Assembly: GCF_018449655.1 (NCBI RefSeq)
Contig: NZ_JAAVUX010000007.1
Coordinates: forward strand, 124,001-188,000
DNA from: Pseudomonas sp. dw_358
GTDB lineage: Bacteria; Pseudomonadota; Gammaproteobacteria; Pseudomonadales; Pseudomonadaceae
Direction: 5' to 3'
DNA: 64,000 nucleotides
Part shown: piece after piece, positions 55,401-64,000 of the stretch
Numbering within the stretch: position 1 is the first letter of the stretch
Layout: the number at the start of each line of letters is the position of its first letter
The notes under the pieces: generated by a model
What the model saw: the letters and a program-made list of their open reading frames with translations, nothing else
The model's database searches: none
Told to the model about the DNA's origin: nothing
Translations under genes and position numbers: made by a program

Positions 55401-56030
55401 ATGCCGGATACCGAAGCAAAACAAGTGGGTGCGGTGCCAGACCGTCTGACGCCATCGCTGGCGACGCCCGGCCAGCATGCACCGGCGGGCGACTGGATGT
55501 ACGAGATCAAATACCACGGCCATCGCCTGCTGACTCGGGTGGTGAACGGTGAAGTACGGATGTTTCACCGCAGCGGCGACGACTGGACTGAGCGCCTCCC
55601 GACCCAGGCGGCGGCGGTGGCCTCGCTGAACCTTGAAAACACTTGGCTGGACGGCGAATTGGTGGCCATGGGCGAGGACGGCGTACCGGACTTCATCGCC
55701 CTGCAGTCCGCGCTCGAAAGCGGCAATACCGGCGGGCTTCTGTACTACCTGTTCGACCTGCCCTTCTACCGCTGCACCGACCTGCGCGAGCTGGGCCTGG
55801 AACAGCGCCGTGAGCAGCTGCGCCAGATCGTCAACGCCGGCCACCATCCCATTCTCAAATTCTCCGCCGCCTTCGCCTCGCGCCAGGCCGAAGACATTCT
55901 GGAATGCGCGGGAATGCTGCACATCGACAACCTGATTGCCAAGCGGGCAGGCAGTCCCTACCGCTCCGAGCGCAGCCCGGACTGGATCAAGCTCGATTGC
56001 GAAGCCGCTCCGGACAAACCCGACAAATGA
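55401..56030 (+). CDS. Shortened ATP-dependent DNA ligase-like protein (adenylation domain only)
   Basis: A 209-residue protein resembling the nucleotidyltransferase domain of LigD ligases. EIKYHGHR (35-42) corresponds to motif I (usually KxDGxR), keeping K37 but with Asp changed to His. LDGELV (83-88), LFDLPF (117-122), DNLIAKR (176-182, usually EGLIAKR) and WIKLDC (195-200) are motifs III-V. It ends at residue 209, so the OB-fold domain is missing, and there is no polymerase or nuclease domain. It follows ku by 23 bases. Catalytic competence is doubtful; it may be a regulatory partner or a remnant. Confidence 0.8.
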   Translation: MPDTEAKQVGAVPDRLTPSLATPGQHAPAGDWMYEIKYHGHRLLTRVVNGEVRMFHRSGDDWTERLPTQAAAVASLNLENTWLDGELVAMGEDGVPDFIALQSALESGNTGGLLYYLFDLPFYRCTDLRELGLEQRREQLRQIVNAGHHPILKFSAAFASRQAEDILECAGMLHIDNLIAKRAGSPYRSERSPDWIKLDCEAAPDKPDK

Positions 56031-56116
56031 CGCCAGCGGGACAGCAGCAGTTGCACAGACGGCCGATTTGTCATCGAATGGTGTGAAACATTCTGTCGGC
56101 CTTTATGGAGCTCACC

Positions 56117-56416
56117 ATGCTGCCTCGTTTTCTTCACCACAAGACAGCTGCCCGCCTGTTACTGGGGGTGTTGACCTGCGGCCTGCTCTCGACCACCCAG
56201 GCCGCCGAAACCTCTGCGGTCGGCACCTATTACCCCAAGAGCGGCACCAAAATACCCACGCGCTACAACGTGACCGGTCTGACGCAACGCCAGATTGATG
56301 CTGCTGGGCTGACCACCCCGGCTTCCGGCTACAAATGGGTGATGATCGGTGACAAATACGTGCAGATCAACGCCACAGACAACACCGTCCAGGCGGTGGA
56401 GCCCACCGTCAAATGA
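56117..56416 (+). CDS. RcnB-like small periplasmic protein (99 aa)
   Basis: A 99-residue protein with a signal peptide of about 25 residues ending in TTQA. The C-terminal part, PASGYKWVMIGDKYVQINATDNTVQAV, matches the RcnB-type domain whose E. coli member influences nickel/cobalt export. I use the ATG at 56117, preceded by GGAG; an ATG at 56105 is less likely. Its stop overlaps the start of the MFS gene, so the two are coupled. A role in metal homeostasis is inferred only from the family. Confidence 0.75.
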   Translation: MLPRFLHHKTAARLLLGVLTCGLLSTTQAAETSAVGTYYPKSGTKIPTRYNVTGLTQRQIDAAGLTTPASGYKWVMIGDKYVQINATDNTVQAVEPTVK

Positions 56417-57837
56417 GCGAGATGTCCAGCCCGGTAACAGAACTGACCGATGGCCTGACCGGCTCGCGCCTGTTGCTGGCAGCCATCTCGATCTACATCG
56501 GCATGGTGTGCGCCAACCTCGACATGGTCATCCTGCAAAATGCCCTGCCCACCCTGACCCATGACCTGGGGGTAGGGTCGGCAACCGCCGTCTGGGTGGT
56601 GACGCTGTACATGCTCAGCATGCTGGTGTTCCTTCTGCCGCTGTCCAGCCTGTCTGACCGCATCGGTTACAAGCGTACGTACTTGTGGGGCTTCGCGCTG
56701 TTTACCCTGGCGTCCCTGGGCTGTGGCTTTGCCAGCCATTTCTTCTGGTTGCAGACGTGGCGCGGCATCCAGGGCTTCGGCGCCGCGGCCATGATGTGCA
56801 GCACCACCTCATTGATCCGCCTGGTCTACCCGCGAGCGCGCATGGCCCGCGCCATCGGTGCCAACGCCACAGTGGTGGCGGTATCGCTGGCCACCGGGCC
56901 CAGTATCGCGGCCTTGATACTCGCCCACGGCAGTTGGCACTGGCTATTCTGGGTCAACGTCCCGCTGGGCTTGGCCGCCCTGCTGCTGGGTAGCTTCGCC
57001 CTGCCGCCCAACCCCGTCCAGCTCAGTCTGGGCCGCGGCAAGGCACGGCAATGGCTGGATGCGCTGCGGGTTATCGACCTGCCCAGCTTTGTGCTCAGTG
57101 CAGCCTTTTTCGTCATCCTGGTGCTGGGCACCGGCCGCGTCGACAACGAGCCCCTGCAAGGCGCGGCCTTGCTGGTCCTGGCGCTGATGCTGGGCGCGGC
57201 GTTCGTGCGGCGCGAGCGGCGCACGGCGGTGCCGATGCTGCCCATCGACTTGCTGGGCCAACGCCAATACGGCCTGACCATCTTGACCTCTTATGCCTCC
57301 TTTGCCGCTCAAGGGGCGGCCTTCGTCGCCCTGCCCTTCTACCTGCAGCACGGTTTGGGCTTTTCCCTGACCGAATCGGCGATGGTGATGACCGCCTGGC
57401 CGCTGTCCCTGGCCCTCGCCGCCCCCGTGGCCGCCCGCCTGACCCAGCGCCTGCCGATCGCCCGTGTCTGCGGCGCCGGCCTGTTTGCCCTGGCCCTGGG
57501 CATGCTGAGCATCGCGACCGGCTGCCTGCCGGCCAACCCGGCCTTGCTGGCCATCCCCCTGGCCGTGTGCGGCGCCGGTTTCGGCATGTTCCAGGCGCCC
57601 AACAATTACTTGATCATCGCTGCCGCCCCGGCCAATCGCAGCGGCGCCGTCGGCGGCCTGCGCGCCGTGACCCGGACCTTTGGTCAGCTCAGCGGCACCG
57701 CCGTGGTGGGCCTGTTGCTGGCCCTGCAGACGAGCGTCGGCGTGAACGGCGCGATCATGGGGCTATTTGCCGCAGCGGCGCTGGCGGCCGGTGCAGGGTA
57801 TGCGAGTGTGGTGCGTGGCGGGCAGCCCGGCGCGTAG
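56413..57837 (+). CDS. MFS multidrug-type exporter (EmrB/QacA, 14-TM)
   Basis: A 474-residue inner-membrane transporter of the DHA2 type. ANLDMVILQNALPTL is the motif D1 and PLSSLSDRIGYKRTYLWG motif A of the EmrB/QacA family, with about 13-14 hydrophobic segments. Such proteins export drugs or metabolites. No EmrA-type periplasmic adaptor is adjacent, which is unusual for EmrB proper but common in QacA-like members. It overlaps the RcnB-like gene by 4 bases, so a linked function in export is possible. Confidence 0.92.
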   Translation: MSEMSSPVTELTDGLTGSRLLLAAISIYIGMVCANLDMVILQNALPTLTHDLGVGSATAVWVVTLYMLSMLVFLLPLSSLSDRIGYKRTYLWGFALFTLASLGCGFASHFFWLQTWRGIQGFGAAAMMCSTTSLIRLVYPRARMARAIGANATVVAVSLATGPSIAALILAHGSWHWLFWVNVPLGLAALLLGSFALPPNPVQLSLGRGKARQWLDALRVIDLPSFVLSAAFFVILVLGTGRVDNEPLQGAALLVLALMLGAAFVRRERRTAVPMLPIDLLGQRQYGLTILTSYASFAAQGAAFVALPFYLQHGLGFSLTESAMVMTAWPLSLALAAPVAARLTQRLPIARVCGAGLFALALGMLSIATGCLPANPALLAIPLAVCGAGFGMFQAPNNYLIIAAAPANRSGAVGGLRAVTRTFGQLSGTAVVGLLLALQTSVGVNGAIMGLFAAAALAAGAGYASVVRGGQPGA

Positions 57838-58016
57838 GGTTTGAGCCTTAGCCCCATACACCTGCCGCGCCAGCTATGAGACAATAGCGCCAATGTCCGG
57901 TTTCAATCCCGCCTTCATTTCCCCGCCGTCCGGTGTTTACACCTGCCCACGGCCCAAATGGCTGCGTGCGCGACCAGTGCTCTCTAGCGTTTTTCAGTTA
58001 TTGATAGGTAAGCCCT

Positions 58017-59603
<1,587 letters not shown>

Positions 59604-59858
59604 ATAAATTGACTGCTCGGCTTTACGCCGAGCGCTCAAGATCGCGCCTATCGGGCCGATGAAATTATAGTCAGGTGCAAGCGATAGGCGTCGGGCCATT
59701 ATTCGAGCCATACTTGCATCCACCCTACCCGGCCCACCAGGGATCATCTACCCAGATGCGTATTTGCCAAGGCCGGGGAATTAAAGCTCGCCTTGCGCGT
59801 CTCTACTACGAGCGCCGAGGAACGAGACACTCACTGCGAAGGAATCAAGGAGCCGTTA

Positions 59859-60053
59859 ATGCTGATACTCACCCGCAAGGTAGGCGAAAGCATCGTCATC
59901 AATGACGACATCAAGGTCACCATCCTGGGCGTCAAGGGGATGCAGGTCCGCATTGGCATCGACGCGCCAAAAGATGTGCAAGTGCACCGTGAAGAGATTT
60001 TCAAACGTATTCAGGCCGGCAGCCCGGCCCCGGACAAGGAACACAAGGAGTAA
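59859..60053 (+). CDS. csrA: CsrA/RsmA-family RNA-binding regulator (RsmE-like)
   Basis: A 64-residue dimeric regulator that binds GGA motifs in mRNA leaders and represses or activates translation. The RNA-contacting residues L4, R6, E10 and V42-H43-R44-E45-E46 are all present. The C-terminus [15 protein letters not shown] is like that of RsmE rather than RsmA. AAGGAATCAAGGAG precedes the ATG at 59859; this contains two GGA motifs at the ribosome site, so autoregulation is plausible. A strong hairpin follows the stop. Confidence 0.95.
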   Translation: MLILTRKVGESIVINDDIKVTILGVKGMQVRIGIDAPKDVQVHREEIFKRIQAGSPAPDKEHKE

Positions 60054-60067
60054 TCACCGCCGCTCGA

Positions 60068-60097
60068 GCGGGCAGCTGACACCGCGTCAGCGCCCGC
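60068..60097 (+). terminator. Strong stem-loop after csrA
   Basis: GCGGGC and GCTGAC (60068-60073, 60075-60080) pair with GTCAGC and GCCCGC (60086-60091, 60092-60097), a 12-bp stem with one bulged A and a 5-base loop. It starts 15 bases after the csrA stop. No U-run follows, so termination may be imperfect or serve mRNA stability. Confidence 0.55.
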
Positions 60098-60111
60098 GGA
60101 GTGATCCGCTG

Positions 60112-60417
60112 TCAGATGGGCGTGGCCTGATGATGATTGTCATTGGAAGCGCCGAACGCTCCCCCCGCAATACGCTTGGCACGGTCCGCACCATGATCCC
60201 GGGCCTTCTTGACGCTGCTGCCGTCTTCCACCACCACCCGTTCTTCCTTGAACAATTCGCCGTCCGGACCATGCACGTGCAATAGCACCGTGACCTTTTC
60301 GCCTTGCTGCTCGGCCCAGACTTCGATGCGTGCACCGTTATCCAGCGTCATCTTGATGGGTGCGTCGTCGCGCAACGGTGTGACGGAGCTATGATCTTCA
60401 AAGCCATGCTCGACCAT
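60112..60417 (-). CDS. Conserved protein of unknown function (101 aa)
   Basis: A 101-residue soluble protein. The middle (IKMTLDNGARIEVWAEQQGEKVTVLLHVHGPDG) is predicted to be beta-rich, and a basic region follows (VKKARDHGADRAKRIAGG). I do not recognise a family. AGAGGGGAA lies upstream of the ATG, which supports the start. It converges with csrA and is divergent from the exonuclease gene. Confidence 0.72.
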   Translation of the reverse strand: MVEHGFEDHSSVTPLRDDAPIKMTLDNGARIEVWAEQQGEKVTVLLHVHGPDGELFKEERVVVEDGSSVKKARDHGADRAKRIAGGAFGASNDNHHQATPI

Positions 60418-60554
60418 GGTGATTCCCCTCTTCAGCGTTTGTTTTGATTGCAGTGCTTACTAGCATCGACCCACAGGCTGCTGCGAGGTTCATAAATCGC
60501 CGGTAACGCCGAACCGCTGGCTGGGTCATACGCAGTAAGCCCTGCTGACAAGCG

Positions 60555-61364
60555 ATGTCCGTTCCGATGAAAAAGCTGAAAATCGCCACCTACAATATCA
60601 ACGGCATCCGTGCCCACCTGCCGAACTTGCTCGCGTGGCTGAAGCGCGAAAGCCCCGACATTGTTTGCTTGCAAGAGCTCAAAGCCGTGGACTCGGCCTT
60701 TCCCGCCAGCGAACTCGAAGCAATCGGCTATGGTGCCGTGTGGCAGGGCCAGGCCTCGTGGAACGGCGTGGCCATACTGGCCCGTGGCGCGCAGCCCCTG
60801 GAAAGCCGTCGCGGCTTGCCCAGCGACCCTGGGGACAAGCATAGTCGCTATCTGGAGGCGGCCGCCCACGGTGTGGTGGTGGGCTGCCTGTACCTTCCCA
60901 ACGGCAATCCGCAGCCCGGACCCAAATTCGATTACAAGCTGGCCTGGTTCGAGCGCTTGATCCTTCATGCGCAGACATTGCAGGCCAGCGAGCATCCCGT
61001 GGTGCTGGCCGGAGACTACAACGTGGTGCCCACCGACAACGACATCTACTCCCCCCGCTCCTGGCTCAAGGACGCGCTGCTGCAACCGCAGAGCCGCGAA
61101 TGCTTTGCCCGCTTGCTGGAGCAAGGCTGGTGCGACGCACTGCGCACGATCTACCCCGAAGAGCGGCTGTACACCTTCTGGGACTATTTCCGCCAGCATT
61201 GGCAAAAGAATTCCGGGCTGCGGATCGACCACTTGCTGTTGAACCCGACACTGAGCCCTTACCTCAAGAATGCCGGAGTGGATGCCTGGGTGCGCAATGA
61301 GCCACATGCCAGCGACCACGCGCCGACCTGGATCGAGATCAGCTCACGCAAACAACGTCACTAG
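60555..61364 (+). CDS. xthA: Exonuclease III / AP endonuclease
   Basis: A 269-residue member of the exonuclease III family. KLKIATYNINGIRAHLPNLLAWLK at the start, VCLQELKAV with the metal-binding Glu, GDYNVVPTDNDIY, and NEPHASDHAPTWIEI at the end, with catalytic Asp and His, are complete. It cleaves at abasic sites and degrades DNA 3'-5', in base-excision repair. The start is uncertain: ATG 60555 or 60567, neither with a clear ribosome site. Pseudomonads carry several paralogues of this family, so the exact role is less certain than the fold. Confidence 0.92.
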   Translation: MSVPMKKLKIATYNINGIRAHLPNLLAWLKRESPDIVCLQELKAVDSAFPASELEAIGYGAVWQGQASWNGVAILARGAQPLESRRGLPSDPGDKHSRYLEAAAHGVVVGCLYLPNGNPQPGPKFDYKLAWFERLILHAQTLQASEHPVVLAGDYNVVPTDNDIYSPRSWLKDALLQPQSRECFARLLEQGWCDALRTIYPEERLYTFWDYFRQHWQKNSGLRIDHLLLNPTLSPYLKNAGVDAWVRNEPHASDHAPTWIEISSRKQRH

Positions 61365-61495
61365 GTTCAGGACGAAACCGACGAGCGGCCAAAGGCAGGT
61401 TGAAATAATTTGAATTACGTTAAAAAAACCGGGGTCAATTTTAATGTGAGCTGTCATTGCAGTTCAGCTTGGTTAGCCCGGAGAGGTATTCCCCC

Positions 61496-61630
61496 ATGAC
61501 GTTCGAAGCCGACACTTTGCAGCACCTGACCGCGCAACTTCGCCAACACGGTAAATTTTTATTGACTGACGTGCACTTCATCCGCGCCCCTTACCGGCAC
61601 GACCGTCACTGGATCTGCACCGTTGAATGA
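61496..61630 (+). CDS. Possible small protein (44 aa), overlapping a kinase gene
   Basis: A 44-residue open frame with GGAGAGG about 9 bases upstream of its ATG. The peptide (MTFEADTLQHLTAQLRQHGKF...) is hydrophilic with several His and Arg; the last 25 bases overlap the end of the convergent kinase gene. I know of no homologue. The ribosome site and compact frame support it, but it is short. Confidence 0.4.
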   Translation: MTFEADTLQHLTAQLRQHGKFLLTDVHFIRAPYRHDRHWICTVE

Positions 61631-64000
61631 GCTGTCGCCTTTTGGTTCAGGGCCTGATGGAGCTTGGTAGCCAGTTCGTCGTCGCGAAACGGCTTTTGCA
61701 CGATGAACGGATCCTCCGCGTCTAGAATGCCGAGATCGGCGTAGCCGGTAATGAATAAAACCGGCAGCTGCGGATACAGTCGACGCACTTGTCGAGCCAA
61801 CTCTGCACCGTTCATGCCGGGCATCGCGAAGTCGGTCAACACCAGATCCACCGACGGGTCCAATTTATTCAGTGCCTGCTCCCCGCCTTCCGCTTCAATG
61901 ACCTGATAGCCATAGGCATCCAGTAGCGAAGCCGTCACGTTGCGCACCTGCGGATCATCGTCCACCAACAGAATCGTCTTGTGCTTGCCATCGGTGGGCG
62001 CAGGGGTGATCAGCGCGGACTTGACCTGAGACTGGGTGCTGATATCGGCGATGCGCGGCAGGTAGACCTTGACCGTAGTCCCTTGGCCCGGTTCGGTGAG
62101 AATTGCAACGCCACCCCCTGACTGCTTGGCGAAACCAAACACCTGCGCCAGACCAAGGCCAGAACCCTTGCCCACGCCCTTCGTGGTGAAGAAGGGCTCG
62201 AAGGCCTTGGCCAGCACTTCGGCGCTCATGCCCGAGCCCGAGTCCTTGATGGACAGCACCACATAGTCGCCCGGTTCCGGGTCCTGCGGGCGGGTCGGCT
62301 GGCGGGTCACCCGCTCGTTGGCGGTGCCCAGGCACAGGCTGCCGCCACCGGGCATGGCATCCCGAGCGTTGATCGCCAGGTTGAGCAGGATCATCTCGGT
62401 CTGGGTCGGGTCCACCAGCGCGTTCCACAGGTCCTGCCCAGTGTCGGTGGTGATCCAGATTGACCCGCCCAAGGTACGCTGCATCAATTCGATCATCCCC
62501 AGCACGGTGTCATTGAGGTTGACCGAGACCGGCTCCAGGCGCTGGCGGCGGGAAAACGACAACAGCTGACCGGTAAGCTTGGCACCGCGCTCGCCAGCCT
62601 CGGTGATGTTCTGCAGGCGGCTGCGGGTTTTCTCGAAACGGTTCTTTTCCAGGTCGCGGACCACGAAACTGGTGCTGGTGAGAATCACCGTGAGCAGGTT
62701 ATTGAAGTCATGGGCCACGCCCGCCGTCAGTTGGCCCACCGCTTCGAGCCGCTGCATCTGTTGCAGCGTAGCCTCGATGCGCTGGCGCTCGGCGATCTGC
62801 TCGCGCAAGCGGTGGTTGGTGGCCGCCAGCTCATCGACCACGGCCCGCTCGCTGGTGATGTCACGCACGGCGGCGTACATCAGGCCTTGGTCGGGCACGA
62901 TGGTCCAGGACAGCCAGCGGTAATCGCCGTTGGCGTGGCGTAGCCGGTTGACGAAGCGCGTGGACACATTGCCACTGGCGATGTTCTCGGTCTCGGTGAG
63001 GGTAGCGGCGAGGTCATCCGGGTGAATGAGGCTGCGCAATTGCATCTGCCCCAGCGCTTCCCGAGTCCAGCCCAAGGTGTGCTCCCACGCCGGATTCAAG
63101 GCAATCGGCGTCATGTCGAACTGCATGACGCCCAATAACTCCCGGGATAATTCCCACGTGCGGTCACGCTCGCGGGTACGCAGTTCGACCCGCTCGCCCA
63201 GCAAGTCGTTAAGCCGTTGCAATGCCTGGTTGGCGGCTTTTTGCTCGCTGATGTCCTGCAGAACGCCGGTAAAACGCACGCACTGGCCGTCCTCGAAGAA
63301 CGCCCGGCCGCTGCTGGAGAGCCAGCGCTGACGGCCAGCCGGCAGGACCACACGAAATTCGGCCTGGTAGTCGTTGTCGTGGGCGCTGGACATGGCCAGA
63401 TAGACCCGGCGTTCGACCTCGGTACGGTCGTCGGGGTGGCAGTGCTCGAAAAAGCTGGGCAGGTCGGTGACCGCCTCCCCCGCCATCTCATAGAAACTCT
63501 TGCAGCGCTCGTCCCAGTTGAAACGTCCGCTTTGCGGATCAAAATCCCACATGCCCATCTGCGCGGCGTCGATGGCCAGGCGCGCGCGGACCTCGACATC
63601 CAGCAGCGATTCTTCAGCCCGGCGCCGCTGGCGACGCTCCTCGACCTCGTCCATGGCCCGCTGCACCGCTTTGGGCAACAACGCCAGATTCTGCTTGAGC
63701 ACGTAATCGACCGCGCCCAGACGCATCATTTCGACCGCCTGCTCCTCGCCAAAGATGCCCGACAGGAAAATGAACGGGACGTGGGGGCACTCGCGGCGGG
63801 CGATCTGCAGCACCTGCGGCCCGGAAGATCCGGGCAACAGGAAGTCGCACAAAATCAGATCAAAGGTGTTGCCCTGCAAGGCCTCTTCGACCCCATGGTG
63901 GTTGAACACATGTGTCGGCTCGATCCGCAGACCGTGGCGTTCGAGGGTCAGCAACGCCAGTTCGGCGTCGCGGGCGCTGTCTTCGATCAGCAGGAGTTTC
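61606..64000 (-). CDS. Hybrid histidine kinase with N-terminal receiver, cut by window end
   Basis: At least 798 residues; the 5' end lies beyond position 64000, where the frame runs on (KLLLIEDSARDAELALL). The order is receiver (with ILCDFLLPG), two PAS domains, HisKA (GVAHDFNN), ATPase (IKDSGSGMS, GSGLGLAQV) and a C-terminal receiver (LVLTDFAMPG). There is no membrane segment in the visible part. The PAS-kinase part is clearly related to that of the kinase at 50526-52655. An initial receiver means it can be an intermediate in a phosphorelay. The signal is unknown. Confidence 0.92.
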   Translation of the reverse strand, partial: KLLLIEDSARDAELALLTLERHGLRIEPTHVFNHHGVEEALQGNTFDLILCDFLLPGSSGPQVLQIARRECPHVPFIFLSGIFGEEQAVEMMRLGAVDYVLKQNLALLPKAVQRAMDEVEERRQRRRAEESLLDVEVRARLAIDAAQMGMWDFDPQSGRFNWDERCKSFYEMAGEAVTDLPSFFEHCHPDDRTEVERRVYLAMSSAHDNDYQAEFRVVLPAGRQRWLSSSGRAFFEDGQCVRFTGVLQDISEQKAANQALQRLNDLLGERVELRTRERDRTWELSRELLGVMQFDMTPIALNPAWEHTLGWTREALGQMQLRSLIHPDDLAATLTETENIASGNVSTRFVNRLRHANGDYRWLSWTIVPDQGLMYAAVRDITSERAVVDELAATNHRLREQIAERQRIEATLQQMQRLEAVGQLTAGVAHDFNNLLTVILTSTSFVVRDLEKNRFEKTRSRLQNITEAGERGAKLTGQLLSFSRRQRLEPVSVNLNDTVLGMIELMQRTLGGSIWITTDTGQDLWNALVDPTQTEMILLNLAINARDAMPGGGSLCLGTANERVTRQPTRPQDPEPGDYVVLSIKDSGSGMSAEVLAKAFEPFFTTKGVGKGSGLGLAQVFGFAKQSGGGVAILTEPGQGTTVKVYLPRIADISTQSQVKSALITPAPTDGKHKTILLVDDDPQVRNVTASLLDAYGYQVIEAEGGEQALNKLDPSVDLVLTDFAMPGMNGAELARQVRRLYPQLPVLFITGYADLGILDAEDPFIVQKPFRDDELATKLHQALNQKATAHSTVQIQ

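Overview
The window is chromosomal DNA from a GC-rich gammaproteobacterium, almost certainly a Pseudomonas of the fluorescens/putida type. The evidence is the lexA-imuA-imuB-dnaE2 mutagenesis operon with a GTAC-N4-GTAC operator, a short CsrA/RsmE-like regulator, DUF1652, DUF1615 and DUF2986 genes typical of pseudomonads, a pstSCAB operon with a Pho box, and many LysR/AraC/LacI regulators beside small catabolic operons. Gene density is high. I see no insertion sequence, prophage, CRISPR array, rRNA or tRNA.

Region 1-10.4 kb: the 5' part of a secreted GH5-type hydrolase, a small HTH-like protein, an aromatic-acid-type MFS transporter with an amidohydrolase, a two-domain molbindin, cyanase (cynS), a DUF1348 gene, DUF2986, a DUF1615 lipoprotein overlapping trmK, a GNAT gene, and a LysR regulator divergent from an atypical SDR.

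Region 10.4-17 kb holds the most striking operon: thiM (hydroxyethylthiazole kinase), a DszA/NtaA-type flavin monooxygenase, a rhodanese, an amidase and a HAD phosphatase. The genes are packed with 1-4 base start/stop overlaps, and a LysR gene faces them. The set reads like a route that phosphorylates and then dismantles a thiazole ring, releasing sulfur and nitrogen. This is inference.

Region 17-28.6 kb: a GGDEF-EAL protein, an SDR-AraC pair, a DapF-fold protein without either catalytic cysteine, a DMT exporter, small proteins, tandem minus-strand terminators that may mark a small RNA, a PhzF-family protein and a TonB-dependent siderophore receptor.

Region 28.6-33.4 kb: a membrane diiron desaturase/hydroxylase, a Rieske ferredoxin, an FAD ferredoxin reductase and a sugar-isomerase-like TIM barrel form one operon divergent from a LacI-type regulator, with repeated CTATCA/TGATAG half-sites between them. 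The substrate is unknown.

Region 33.4-47.5 kb: pstSCAB (no phoU), transketolase, a two-component system, and the damage-inducible lexA-imuA-imuB-dnaE2 operon. Region 47.6-64 kb: an MHS-family transporter, a catalase-like protein, a hybrid histidine kinase whose N-terminus resembles a ParD antitoxin, ilvE, DUF1652, ku with a shortened ligase-like protein, an RcnB-like protein plus MFS exporter, an ABC-F ATPase, a CsrA-family regulator, an exonuclease III and a second hybrid kinase cut by the window end.
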